Source: DATJLY01 sp035604615 (lineage in GTDB: Bacteria; Pseudomonadota; Alphaproteobacteria; ATCC43930; CGMCC-115725). From it: a stretch of 64,000 nt of DNA. The position numbers and the translations under genes are program-made. The notes beneath the pieces were generated by a model. It was given only the letters and a program-made list of their open reading frames with translations. It searched no databases and was not told where the DNA came from. Every line of letters starts with the position of its first letter. The stretch's first letter is position 1. The stretch is taken from NCBI GenBank assembly GCA_035604615.1, contig DATNID010000043.1, positions 62,001 to 126,000 on the forward strand, given 5' to 3'. Below are positions 17,355 through 25,638 of the stretch, piece by piece.

Positions 17355-18116
17355 TCAGGCGCCCTCGCGCTCGAAGATGCAGTTGAACAGGCCCTCGTAA
17401 AAGCCGCCGCGCAGATGCCTTACCGGATGCGCCGCGGCGAGGCGAAGTCCGGCTTTGGCCAGGCGTGCGACGATCTGCGCGCTGCGCCCAGCCGGCTCGA
17501 CGAGTTCGACGAGCGCAGAGCGCAGCGCCGGGGTCTCGAGGAGCGCCGACGCGCCGACGATCACGTCCTCCTCGGAGCCGTCGACGTCGATCTTCAGCAG
17601 GTTCGGCGCGGGCAGCCCGAAGCGCGCGACGGCATCATCGAGGGCGATCGTCAGGACCGATTGGACGTGGTCCGGCCGAAATTCGCTGGTCTCGCCGACG
17701 CGGACTGGGCGGCCCAGAATCTTCATATGGTAACCGGCCTCGTAGCGCGCGCAGTAGATGTCCTGCGATCCGGCTGCGCGACTGGCGGCGATGCAATAGG
17801 CCCGCGGGCGTATCGTCAACGCCGCCTGGTTGAGATGAAGGTTCATCTCGAGCGTCGCGTAGTTCTGCGCCTCCGCCTCGAAGGCGATGACGCGCAGACG
17901 CGGGACGATCGCGGCAAAGATCGTGTAGATGCCGTTGCTGGCGCCGACGTCGAACAAGGTCTCGCCGGGACGCGCCGCGCGCAGCCAATCGAGCGTCTCC
18001 GGCTCGGATGTTGCGGCGCTTTCGGCGAGCTGGCGCAGGATCGCGTTGGGCGTGTGGAAGCGGATCGCGGCTCCGTCCGTGACCCACTCCATGATCGATG
18101 CGTCTGGGCCGGTCAT
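17355..18116 (-). CDS. FkbM family SAM-dependent methyltransferase
   Basis: 253 residues. TLFDVGASNGIYTIFAAIV is the FkbM motif I (D-x-G-x-N-x-G), followed by VIAFEAEAQNYATLEMNLHLN and LLKIDVDGSEEDVI, the hallmark KIDVEG-like motif of the family. FkbM proteins O-methylate sugars or macrolides. The start at MTGPDASIME gives an ATGA overlap with the upstream methyltransferase. Confidence 0.88.
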   Translation of the reverse strand: MTGPDASIMEWVTDGAAIRFHTPNAILRQLAESAATSEPETLDWLRAARPGETLFDVGASNGIYTIFAAIVPRLRVIAFEAEAQNYATLEMNLHLNQAALTIRPRAYCIAASRAAGSQDIYCARYEAGYHMKILGRPVRVGETSEFRPDHVQSVLTIALDDAVARFGLPAPNLLKIDVDGSEEDVIVGASALLETPALRSALVELVEPAGRSAQIVARLAKAGLRLAAAHPVRHLRGGFYEGLFNCIFEREGA

Positions 18117-18730
18117 GCGAGCCTGATCGCGATGGTCCATTCGTAGGGCGGCGCGCCGTGCAGAAGGGCGATGCGGCGGCCGAAGCTGCGGCGGCAATGC
18201 TCGAAGAAAAAGCAAGGATCGCCGTAGTAGAGATGGGGCTCCCGGTAATCGACGTGCGTAGTGAGAAGATTGAACGCGAAGCCACGGCGGCTGAACGCGG
18301 CCAAATTCTCGAGCGTCCTCAGGATGTGCTCGCGCCATGCCTCTTCGGAATGCGTAAGGCGGACATTGAAGATGCCGCAGGCGAAGGAGAAATCGGCCGG
18401 CTCGTCCAACCGGTCGCCGACCCGGAATTCGCCCTCCGGAAATTTCGCGCGCGCGCGCGCGACCATCTGCGCACTGATATCGTAGCCGCGGAAATGCGCG
18501 ACCGCCACGCCCGCCTCGCGCAGGAACGGCAGGAACGCGCCGTAGCCGCAGCCCAGATCGTTGACGCCCACCGCGCCGTCGGACGGCTCGATGACGCTCG
18601 CGAGCTTGCCGAAGCGCAGCCGATGCTGCGACGGATCGCGCCAGCCAACCGCCGGCGAGGATTCGCCGTGCTGCGCCAGGCTCGCCTCGTAGAGCCCGGC
18701 GACCGCGCCCAGGTCCAAGTCTCCGCTCAC
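18113..18730 (-). CDS. SAM-dependent methyltransferase
   Basis: 205 residues from a GTG in a GTGA overlap with the NeuD-like gene. NDLGCGYGAFLPFL is motif I, FRGYDISAQMVARARAKFP motif II, and CGIFNVRLTHSEEAW with FNLLTTHVDYREPHLYYGDP are the later acceptor-side blocks. The layout is typical of small class I methyltransferases found beside NeuD-type acetyltransferases in O-antigen or capsule loci. Acceptor unknown. Confidence 0.82.
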   Translation of the reverse strand: MSGDLDLGAVAGLYEASLAQHGESSPAVGWRDPSQHRLRFGKLASVIEPSDGAVGVNDLGCGYGAFLPFLREAGVAVAHFRGYDISAQMVARARAKFPEGEFRVGDRLDEPADFSFACGIFNVRLTHSEEAWREHILRTLENLAAFSRRGFAFNLLTTHVDYREPHLYYGDPCFFFEHCRRSFGRRIALLHGAPPYEWTIAIRLA

Positions 18731-19398
18731 CGGAAGAACCAGCTGCTGTCCTTGGCGAATTTCTTCAGTCGCTCGGGCATGTAGACCTCGCGCGGGCCGG
18801 TGTTCTTCTCGATCACGGCGCCCGCGCCGATGAGGTTGTCGTCGCCGATCGAGACCGAATCCGCGATCGCCGAGTTCACGCCCATGAAGCAGCGGTCGCC
18901 GATGCGGCAATGCCCGGACACGACGACGTGGCTGGTGATCATGCAGTATTTGCCGATACGGCTGTGATGGCCGATATGGTTGCCGCTCCACACGATCGTG
19001 CCGTCGCCGATGCTGGTGAAAGGCTGCAGCGTGTTGTCTTCGAAGACGAAGACATTGTCGCCGATCTCGGTCGCGCCCCACTGGGTCGCTTTGGAGCAGA
19101 CATAGCTCAGGAGCTTGTAGCCCTTGGCGCGCGCCGCGCCGCAGAATGTCTCGCGCAGCGTGTTGAGCTTGGCATATCCCACCGCCACGAACATGTCGTA
19201 TTCAGCGGGGGGAAAACGCTCCTCGATCGTCTCGAACGCGACCAGCGGGCGGCCGAGATAGGTGTCCGATGCGATCACGTCCGCTGTCGCCGTGAAGGCG
19301 GCGACGCGATAATCGCTGTCGGCGGCGAGATAGAAATCGACCACCTCGGCATAACTGCCGGTCCCGAATACGACCGCGCGCTTGCTCGCCTGGGTCAT
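18727..19398 (-). CDS. NeuD/PglD-like sugar O-acyltransferase
   Basis: 223 residues in two parts: an N-terminal Rossmann-like PglD_N domain (VVFGTGSYAEVVDFYL at residues 9-24) and a C-terminal left-handed beta-helix with hexapeptide repeats (IGDNVFVFEDNTLQ, IGDGTIVWSGNHIGHHSRIGKYCMIT, IGDRCFMGVNSAIADSVSIGDDNLIGAGAVI). GNHIGHHSRIG contains the probable catalytic His. Family members acetylate amino-sugars or sialic acids. The C-terminal tail FAKDSSWFFR departs from the usual VPAR ending. Confidence 0.82.
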   Translation of the reverse strand: MTQASKRAVVFGTGSYAEVVDFYLAADSDYRVAAFTATADVIASDTYLGRPLVAFETIEERFPPAEYDMFVAVGYAKLNTLRETFCGAARAKGYKLLSYVCSKATQWGATEIGDNVFVFEDNTLQPFTSIGDGTIVWSGNHIGHHSRIGKYCMITSHVVVSGHCRIGDRCFMGVNSAIADSVSIGDDNLIGAGAVIEKNTGPREVYMPERLKKFAKDSSWFFR

Positions 19399-20438
19399 CG
19401 CTCCTCCAGCGCCGCGTACGGCACGACGTAAAATCCCGGATAGGCAGCGGCGAGCTCCTGTGCGCTGCGCGCCAGGATGCCTCGGTCGTTCAGCTTCACG
19501 TAGTAGCGATAGCGGCGCTCATCGGCGCCCCATTTGGCCTTGAAGCGCCAGACGCCCGTCTGGCCGACCCAGGTCCCGCCCCAATTCCACCACGCGAATC
19601 CGCGCGCGGCGGCGTCGATCATCGCCTGGTGGAGAATGAGGGCCATCGGCTGGACGTTGCGCTCCTCGGCGCGGGTGACCGGCGTGAAATACTCGACGGT
19701 GCGGTTGAAATAGAACAGCAGCAGCGCCGCTACCGGCTGTCCCGAGCGCTCGGCGACGTAGATGCGATAATCCTCATCGGCGCGGAAATGGCGCGGAATC
19801 TTTGCGAAGAAGTCGGGCTCCTTCGGCTTGCCGCCGATTTCCGCCATGTTGGCGACATGCACCTCCTGGAGGAAATCGAATGCGTCGTTTTGCACCGAGA
19901 CCGCGACGCCGGAGGCGCGGGCTTTGTTGATGTTGCGGCGGGCGCTCGGATCGATACGTTGCGAGATCGCCGTTTCGCCGCCCGCGAGCGAGGTGAACTG
20001 GCTGATGCGCTCGTCGACGAGGTCGTGGGCGACGATCGGACCGGCCGATGGCGTCAGAGGATGCGACACCCAGGTCGCGGCGAGGATGCCGGGCGCGCCG
20101 GCGAGCCGGTCGAACTGCCCCGCCAGCGCCGCCGCCGCCTTCTCGTCCAGCGCGAGCGCGCCGCCATTGCTGCCGAAATAGGGAAGCGAGTTGAGGACCC
20201 GCCCCCACGGACCGTCGCGCTCCATGATCGGGAGCACGCCGGCGATGCGGCCGTTCCGCCGCGCGAGCCAGTAGGTCGACCGGCAGCCCAACAGGTCTTC
20301 GAGAAACGCGCGATAGGGAAGGCTGTAATAGAGCAGCGATTCCGGAAGCGCATGGAGGAACTCGTGGTAAACCGCGCGATCAGATGCGAGCATGGGCTCG
20401 ATCGCGATACCGGCGATGGCAGCGTCGGCGACTGTCAC
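19395..20438 (-). CDS. FemAB-like GNAT-fold protein
   Basis: 347 residues from a GTG that overlaps the asnB stop (GTGA). The second FemAB-type gene in the operon. It has RNGRIAGVLPIMERDGPWGRVLNSLPYFGSNGG near the N-terminus, SARRNINKARASGVAVS as the central hinge, and MALILHQAMIDAAARGFAWWNWGGTW followed by VWRFKAKWGADERRY, the conserved FKxxWGG-type terminal motif. Presumably transfers an acyl or aminoacyl group to the glycan. Confidence 0.8.
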   Translation of the reverse strand: MTVADAAIAGIAIEPMLASDRAVYHEFLHALPESLLYYSLPYRAFLEDLLGCRSTYWLARRNGRIAGVLPIMERDGPWGRVLNSLPYFGSNGGALALDEKAAAALAGQFDRLAGAPGILAATWVSHPLTPSAGPIVAHDLVDERISQFTSLAGGETAISQRIDPSARRNINKARASGVAVSVQNDAFDFLQEVHVANMAEIGGKPKEPDFFAKIPRHFRADEDYRIYVAERSGQPVAALLLFYFNRTVEYFTPVTRAEERNVQPMALILHQAMIDAAARGFAWWNWGGTWVGQTGVWRFKAKWGADERRYRYYVKLNDRGILARSAQELAAAYPGFYVVPYAALEER

Positions 20439-22321
20439 GCGCGCACCCCGCCCAGGAATATGCGGCACCATTCCTCGAGATAGACCAGCGACCAAATGAG
20501 GAGGCGCCGGTTCTGCTGGCCCTCGAGATGCTGGTTGACCAGCGCCACGACCGCATCGCGATCGAGGAATTCGTAGATTCGCGCATGCCCGTCGATCAGC
20601 TTGGCGCGCACGTAATCGATGCTCTCGCCGCGGAACCAGCTCGCATCGGGCGCGGAGAAGCCCTGCTTCTCGCCCTCGGTGACGTCGGCGGGGATGTAGC
20701 GCTGCATCGCCTGGCGCAGCAGCAGTTTGCCGTCGCGGGTGCGCTCGAAATATTTGAGCGTCTTGGCGCCCGGCTCGTTCTCGTTGAGCTCCACCACCTC
20801 GCCGAGCTTGCCGAGCTTCAGATTGACCGGCACGCGCGACGCGAAATCCACCAGGTCGTTGTCGAGGAACGGCACCCTCGTCTCGAGCGAATGCGCCATC
20901 GACAGCTTGTCCTCGACCACGAGCAGCCCGTGGAGGAAGGTCTTGGCCTCGAGATAGAGCGAGTGGTTGATGTAGTCGGCCGGCCGCGTCAGCTCGGGCG
21001 CGTGGCGCTGGAACACGTCGCGGAAGATGTCGCGCGTCCACACGTGCTCGACCTCGGGCCAGATCGGGCGGAACACCTTGCGGATCTCGGCGTTGGGGAT
21101 GAGGCGCTGCCAGAAGCGGTAGTATTTGTCGATGTAGTTCTCGAAGTCGTCGTTGACGACGGCGCGGTAGTAGCGCCACGGATATCCCCCGAACAACTCG
21201 TCGCCGCCCGCGCCCGACAGCACGACCTTGCCGAATTTGCTCGCGAGCTGCGCCGCATAGAAATTCGGATAGCTCTGCCCGACCCGCGGCTCTTCCAGGT
21301 GCCAGACGAGCCGCGGCATGACGCGTTCCATGTCGCCCGCCTTCAGCACCATCTCGTAATGCTCGGTCTTGAACAGGTACGACATGTGCTCAGCCTTGGC
21401 GCGCTCGTCGAAGCCGAGCTCGATCCCCGAGGCCGAATTGAGATCGAAGCCGACCGTGAAGGTCTTGATCTCCGGAATCTGGCGCGCTGCGATCGCGGTG
21501 ATCGACCCCGAATCCATGCCGCTGCTGAGGTAGCAGCCGACCGGCACGTCGCTCACAAGCTGCCGGTTCACCGCCTGGCGGAAGAGATGATCGAATTCGC
21601 GGAGATAGTCGCCATGCGTTCCGCCGCTCGCGGGCTCGGCGAAGCTGAAATCCCAGTAGCGCTCGACCCGTGCCGCGCCGCCGCCGCGCCCGATGCGCAG
21701 GAACGATCCCGCCGGCAGCAGGCGTACGCCGGCGAAGAGGGTGCGATCGGTGAAGAAATTCTGGAACGTGAAATATTCCAGCAGCGCCTCGTGGTCGACG
21801 CGGACGCGGAAGGCCGGGTGCTGAAGGAACGCCTTGATCTCCGACGCCACCAGGAAGGTCGGGCCGATCGCCGCGTAATAGAGCGGCTTCACGCCGTAGC
21901 GGTCGCGCGCGAGCAACAGCTCCTGCCGTTCCCGGTCCCACAATGCCAAGGCGAACATGCCGTTGAGGCGCAGCAGCGCCTTGTCGCCCCATTGCGCCAG
22001 CGCATAGAGCAGCACCTCGCTGTCGGAGCGCGAACGGAACTTGTGCCCGAGCGCCTCGAGCTCCAACCGCAATTCCTGGAAATTGTAGATCTCGCCGTTG
22101 TAGGAGATGACGAAGCGGCCATCCGGCGTCTGCATCGGCTGGTGCGCGGCCGGCGTCAGATCGATGATAGCGAGCCGCCGGTGGCCGAGCGCCACCGAGC
22201 CATCGACGAAGCTCCCCTCCCCGTCCGGACCGCGATGCGCCAGCGCATCGGTCATCCGCCGGAGGATCGCGGCCGAGGCGGGCTCGCCGTCGCGATGGAA
22301 CACGCCCACGACGCCGCACAT
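20435..22321 (-). CDS. asnB: asparagine synthase (glutamine-hydrolysing)
   Basis: 628 residues, full length. The N-terminal class II amidotransferase has MCGVVGVF with Cys2, HRGPDGEG and SYNGEIYNF; the C-terminal synthetase has the pyrophosphate-loop motif YLSSGMDSGSITAI and VLSGAGGDELFGGYPWRYY. It forms an amide from aspartate or, in glycan loci, probably from uronic-acid carboxyls using glutamine. Its start shares one base with the aminotransferase stop (TGATG). A second, truncated AsnB lies at the left window edge, so the operon carries two amidotransferases. Confidence 0.92.
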   Translation of the reverse strand: MCGVVGVFHRDGEPASAAILRRMTDALAHRGPDGEGSFVDGSVALGHRRLAIIDLTPAAHQPMQTPDGRFVISYNGEIYNFQELRLELEALGHKFRSRSDSEVLLYALAQWGDKALLRLNGMFALALWDRERQELLLARDRYGVKPLYYAAIGPTFLVASEIKAFLQHPAFRVRVDHEALLEYFTFQNFFTDRTLFAGVRLLPAGSFLRIGRGGGAARVERYWDFSFAEPASGGTHGDYLREFDHLFRQAVNRQLVSDVPVGCYLSSGMDSGSITAIAARQIPEIKTFTVGFDLNSASGIELGFDERAKAEHMSYLFKTEHYEMVLKAGDMERVMPRLVWHLEEPRVGQSYPNFYAAQLASKFGKVVLSGAGGDELFGGYPWRYYRAVVNDDFENYIDKYYRFWQRLIPNAEIRKVFRPIWPEVEHVWTRDIFRDVFQRHAPELTRPADYINHSLYLEAKTFLHGLLVVEDKLSMAHSLETRVPFLDNDLVDFASRVPVNLKLGKLGEVVELNENEPGAKTLKYFERTRDGKLLLRQAMQRYIPADVTEGEKQGFSAPDASWFRGESIDYVRAKLIDGHARIYEFLDRDAVVALVNQHLEGQQNRRLLIWSLVYLEEWCRIFLGGVRA

Positions 22322-23469
22322 CAGGCCAACCCCCGCATCGTCTCGATGACATAGTCGTAATCGTCGCGGCTCATCTCGTTGTGCAGCGGGATCGCCATAC
22401 TGTTGCGGTCGGCGTCGCGCGACGCGGGGAAATCATTGGGCGCGAGGCCGAACCGGTCGCGGTAGTAGCCGAGCATGTGCACTGCGTGGGTCCCCGGCCG
22501 CGCCGCGATTCCGGCCTGTTCCAGCCGTGCCATCATCTCGTCGCGCGCGCAGGGAGAAGCGACGGGGTCGATCTGCACGACGAAGGACTGCCAGGCATGC
22601 CGGCCGCCTTCGGGCTCGCGCGGCAGCCGCAGCCAATTAAGATCGCGCAGATGGCGGCGATAATACTCGGCCCAGTCTCTGCGCTCGTCGACGAACCGGT
22701 CGAGCTTCTTGAGCTGCACCAATCCCACCGCCGCTTGCAGATCGGTCATGCGGTAGTTGAAGCCGAGCAGGTTGAATTCGGCGAGAATATAGGGCTTCGG
22801 TCCGGCGTGACGCACCTCCTCGGGAACGCTGGCGCCGTGATTGCGCAGCGCGGACGCGCGCTTGGCGAGCGCATCGTCGTCGGTCGTGAGCATGCCGCCT
22901 TCGCCGGTGGTGATCGACTTGCGCGGGTGGAAGGAGAACACGCCCGCGGTGCCGAGGCCGCCCGCCGGTCGCCCGCGATACTCGGCGCCCGCGGCGCAGG
23001 CGGCATCCTCGACGATGTGGACGCCGGCCGGCAAAACCCTGCGAATGGCGTCGATGTCGGCGCACAGCCCGAACAGGTGAACGGGAATAATCGCGCGCGT
23101 GCGCGGCGTGACCTTGGTGGCGACGAGCGACGGATCGATGTTGAAGGTGACGGGATCGATGTCGACGAAAACCGGAGTCGCGCCGCAATAGAGCACGACG
23201 TTGGCGGTCGCGATCCAGGTGAAGGACGGGACGATGACTTCGTCGCCAGGGCCGATGCCGAGCGCGGCGAGCGCAAGGTGCAGCCCCGTCGTCGCGGAGG
23301 TGACTGCAACCGCGTGCTTGACCCGATGACGCTCGGCGAATGCGCGCTCGAACGCGGCGACCTTGGGCCCTTGCGTCAGCCAGCCGCTGTCGATCGGCTC
23401 GCGCAGGGCGCGCCATTCCTCTTCGCCCATGCTGGGGCGCGCGATCTGGATCTTGCGCTTGTCAGGCAA
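22321..23469 (-). CDS. DegT/DnrJ/EryC1/StrS family PLP aminotransferase
   Basis: 382 residues. Family motifs: SFTWIATANVVLYCGATPVFVDID, VEDAACAAGAEY (Asp that pairs with the pyridine nitrogen) and FSFHPRKSITTGEGGM with the PLP-binding Lys. It transfers an amino group from glutamate to a keto-sugar nucleotide. The start is a TTG at 23469: an in-frame stop lies two codons upstream and the next Met is far inside conserved sequence. It is one of two DegT enzymes in the operon, so two amino-sugars may be made. Confidence 0.88.
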   Translation of the reverse strand: MPDKRKIQIARPSMGEEEWRALREPIDSGWLTQGPKVAAFERAFAERHRVKHAVAVTSATTGLHLALAALGIGPGDEVIVPSFTWIATANVVLYCGATPVFVDIDPVTFNIDPSLVATKVTPRTRAIIPVHLFGLCADIDAIRRVLPAGVHIVEDAACAAGAEYRGRPAGGLGTAGVFSFHPRKSITTGEGGMLTTDDDALAKRASALRNHGASVPEEVRHAGPKPYILAEFNLLGFNYRMTDLQAAVGLVQLKKLDRFVDERRDWAEYYRRHLRDLNWLRLPREPEGGRHAWQSFVVQIDPVASPCARDEMMARLEQAGIAARPGTHAVHMLGYYRDRFGLAPNDFPASRDADRNSMAIPLHNEMSRDDYDYVIETMRGLA

Positions 23470-23483
23470 TCGTCAGGTCCATC

Positions 23484-24476
23484 TCACGACGCCAGCGCGC
23501 GGCGCGCCTCGACTTCGGCCTTGTGCGATTTCCGCCACGCGATCAGGCGTTCCAATCCTTCGCGCAAATCGATTTCGGCGCCGAAGCCGATCTCTGCCTT
23601 GGCACGCTTGGGCGAGCCGATGCGGTTGCGCACGAGCGTCGCCTGGCTGCGCGGCGCGTAACTGATCGGCTGGTTGCTGCCGGTGAGCGCAAGCAGCAGC
23701 TCCGCCAGCTCTTTGAGCGAGGTGCGGCGGCCGGTGCCGACATTGTAGAATCGGTCGACGCTTTCGGCGCCCATGGCGCACAGATTGGCGCGGGCGCAAT
23801 CCTCGACCGCGACGAAGTCGAAGGCCTCGCTGCCGTCGCCAAGGATGGTGGGACCGCCGCCCTGGTCGATGGCGTCGAGCATCTTCATGATCACGGCGAT
23901 ATAGGCGCCCTGATAATCCTGGCGCGGGCCGTAGACGTTCATGTAGCGCAATCCGACGAGATTGAGGCCGTAGCGATGGTGGAACGCGCGCGCCATCGCC
24001 TCGCCGGCGATCTTGGTCGCGCCGTAGAAATTCTTGTTGTTGAACGGATGGTCCTCGGTCATCGGCTCCTCGACCGCGTCGCCATAGACGGAGGCCGAGG
24101 ACGAATAGACCAGGCGCTTCACGCCGGCGCGCACGCAGGCCTCGAGCACGTTGAACGTCCCGCGAATGTTCACGTCGAAGGCGGCGCGCGGAAAATCGTG
24201 GCATTGCAGCAGCCACAGGGCGGCGAAATGAAAGACGGCGTCCGTGCGCGCCAGCGCCGCCTCGAGGATGTCGGTCTGGCAGATGTCGCCGCCCACTTCG
24301 AAGATCTTGACGCGCGGGTCCTTGAGCGCATCGGCGAGATTCTCGGGCCGCCCGCGCACGAAATTGTCATAGACGACGATCTCGCCCACATCCTGCCGCG
24401 TCAGTTGATCGACCGTGTGCGAGCCGATGAGGCCAGCGCCGCCGATCACCACCACCCGTTTGCCGCGAATATCCAT
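23484..24476 (-). CDS. NAD-dependent nucleotide-sugar epimerase/dehydratase
   Basis: 330 residues, extended SDR. VVVIGGAGLIGSHTVDQL is the NAD-binding motif, VFHFAALWLLQC follows, YSSSASVYGD supplies the catalytic Ser, and FYGATK the Tyr-xxx-Lys pair. NVYGPRQDYQGAYIAVIMK and VEDCARAN belong to the UDP-glucose 4-epimerase/UDP-glucuronate-decarboxylase-like substrate domain. A ribosome-binding site AAGGAA lies about 11 bp before the ATG. Substrate unknown but probably the UDP-sugar fed to one of the flanking aminotransferases. Confidence 0.87.
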   Translation of the reverse strand: MDIRGKRVVVIGGAGLIGSHTVDQLTRQDVGEIVVYDNFVRGRPENLADALKDPRVKIFEVGGDICQTDILEAALARTDAVFHFAALWLLQCHDFPRAAFDVNIRGTFNVLEACVRAGVKRLVYSSSASVYGDAVEEPMTEDHPFNNKNFYGATKIAGEAMARAFHHRYGLNLVGLRYMNVYGPRQDYQGAYIAVIMKMLDAIDQGGGPTILGDGSEAFDFVAVEDCARANLCAMGAESVDRFYNVGTGRRTSLKELAELLLALTGSNQPISYAPRSQATLVRNRIGSPKRAKAEIGFGAEIDLREGLERLIAWRKSHKAEVEARRALAS

Positions 24477-24494
24477 GGGACGATGCGTTCCTTT

Positions 24495-25634
24495 TCAGTC
24501 GAGCCCGTGCCGCACCGCGTCGACGATCCGGTCCTGGGTCGATGCCTCGAGATAGGGATGCATGGGAAGGCTGACCACGGTGCGGGACAGACGCTCCGAC
24601 ACCGGCGTTTCGCCCGGCACGCTCGGGTAATGCCGGTATCCGGTCTGCCGCGACAGGGGCAGCGGATAATAGATCGCCGTCGGCACGCCTGCCGCCTTGC
24701 ACGACGCGACGATTGCGTCGCGCCGCGGACTCGCGATCGTGTACTGCGCCCATACCGAGACCGCGCCCGCGATCACCGGCGGCACCGCGATGGAATTGCC
24801 GAAGCGCTCGGCGTAGCGCGCGGCGACCGTCTGGCGCGCGGCGATCTCGTCCTCGAAGATCGCGAGCTTCTCGAGCAGGATCGCCGCCTGCATGGTGTCG
24901 AGCCGGCCGTTCATGCCGATGCGGACATTGTCGTACTTGTCGCTGCCCTGGCCATGGACGCGCAGCGAGCGCAGGACGCCCGCGAGCTCGTCGTCGTCGG
25001 TGAAGACGGCGCCGCCGTCGCCATAGCAGCCGAGCGGCTTCGCCGGAAAGAAACTGGTCGCGGTGGCGAGCCCGAACCGGCCGGTGCGGCGCCCGTCGAG
25101 GCTCGCGCCGAAGCTTTGCGCCGCATCCGAGAGGACGAAGAGCCCTTCCTTCTCAGCGATCGGCAAGAGCGCGCGGTAATCCGCCGGCTGCCCGAAGAGA
25201 TCGACCGGAATCACCGCGCGCGGCTTCAGCCCCTCGCCCTTGGCCCACGCCACCGCGCGCTCGAGGCTCGCGGGGTCCATGTTGAAGCTGTCCGCGAGCA
25301 CGTCGACGAAGACCGGCGTGGCGCCGAGCCAGGCCACGATCTCGGCGGTCGCGACGAAAGTGAAATCCGGCACGAACACGGCGTCGCCCGGCTTCACCCC
25401 GCGCGCCATCAGCACCAGCGCCAGCGCGTCGGTGCCGTTGGCGCAGGTGACGCAATGCCGCGCACCGCAGAAAGATGCGAGCCGCCGCTCGAGCTCGGCG
25501 ACTTCGGGCCCGAGGATGAACTGGCCGTGCTCCATCACGCGCCGCACGGCGGCGTCGAGGCGGGCGGCGATGCGCGCGCGCTGCGCCTTCAGGTCGATGA
25601 AGGCGATCGGCGCGCGCGCGGAACTGTCGGGCAT
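24495..25634 (-). CDS. DegT-family aminotransferase, WbpE-like
   Basis: 379 residues. DFTFVATAEIVAWLGATPVFVDV, VLSDAAQSFGASLDG and FFPAKPLGCYGDGGAVFTDDD (PLP Lys in PAKPLG) are the DegT motifs; the AKPLGCYGDGGA wording is close to WbpE/FdtB-type enzymes. The start at MPDSSARAP has a GAGGAG ribosome-binding site and lies 4 bp after the WbpB-WbpD-like fusion gene, whose product would supply its 3-keto sugar substrate. In that pathway WbpE aminates UDP-2-acetamido-3-keto-glucuronic acid. Confidence 0.87.
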   Translation of the reverse strand: MPDSSARAPIAFIDLKAQRARIAARLDAAVRRVMEHGQFILGPEVAELERRLASFCGARHCVTCANGTDALALVLMARGVKPGDAVFVPDFTFVATAEIVAWLGATPVFVDVLADSFNMDPASLERAVAWAKGEGLKPRAVIPVDLFGQPADYRALLPIAEKEGLFVLSDAAQSFGASLDGRRTGRFGLATATSFFPAKPLGCYGDGGAVFTDDDELAGVLRSLRVHGQGSDKYDNVRIGMNGRLDTMQAAILLEKLAIFEDEIAARQTVAARYAERFGNSIAVPPVIAGAVSVWAQYTIASPRRDAIVASCKAAGVPTAIYYPLPLSRQTGYRHYPSVPGETPVSERLSRTVVSLPMHPYLEASTQDRIVDAVRHGLD

Positions 25635-25638
25635 GGTC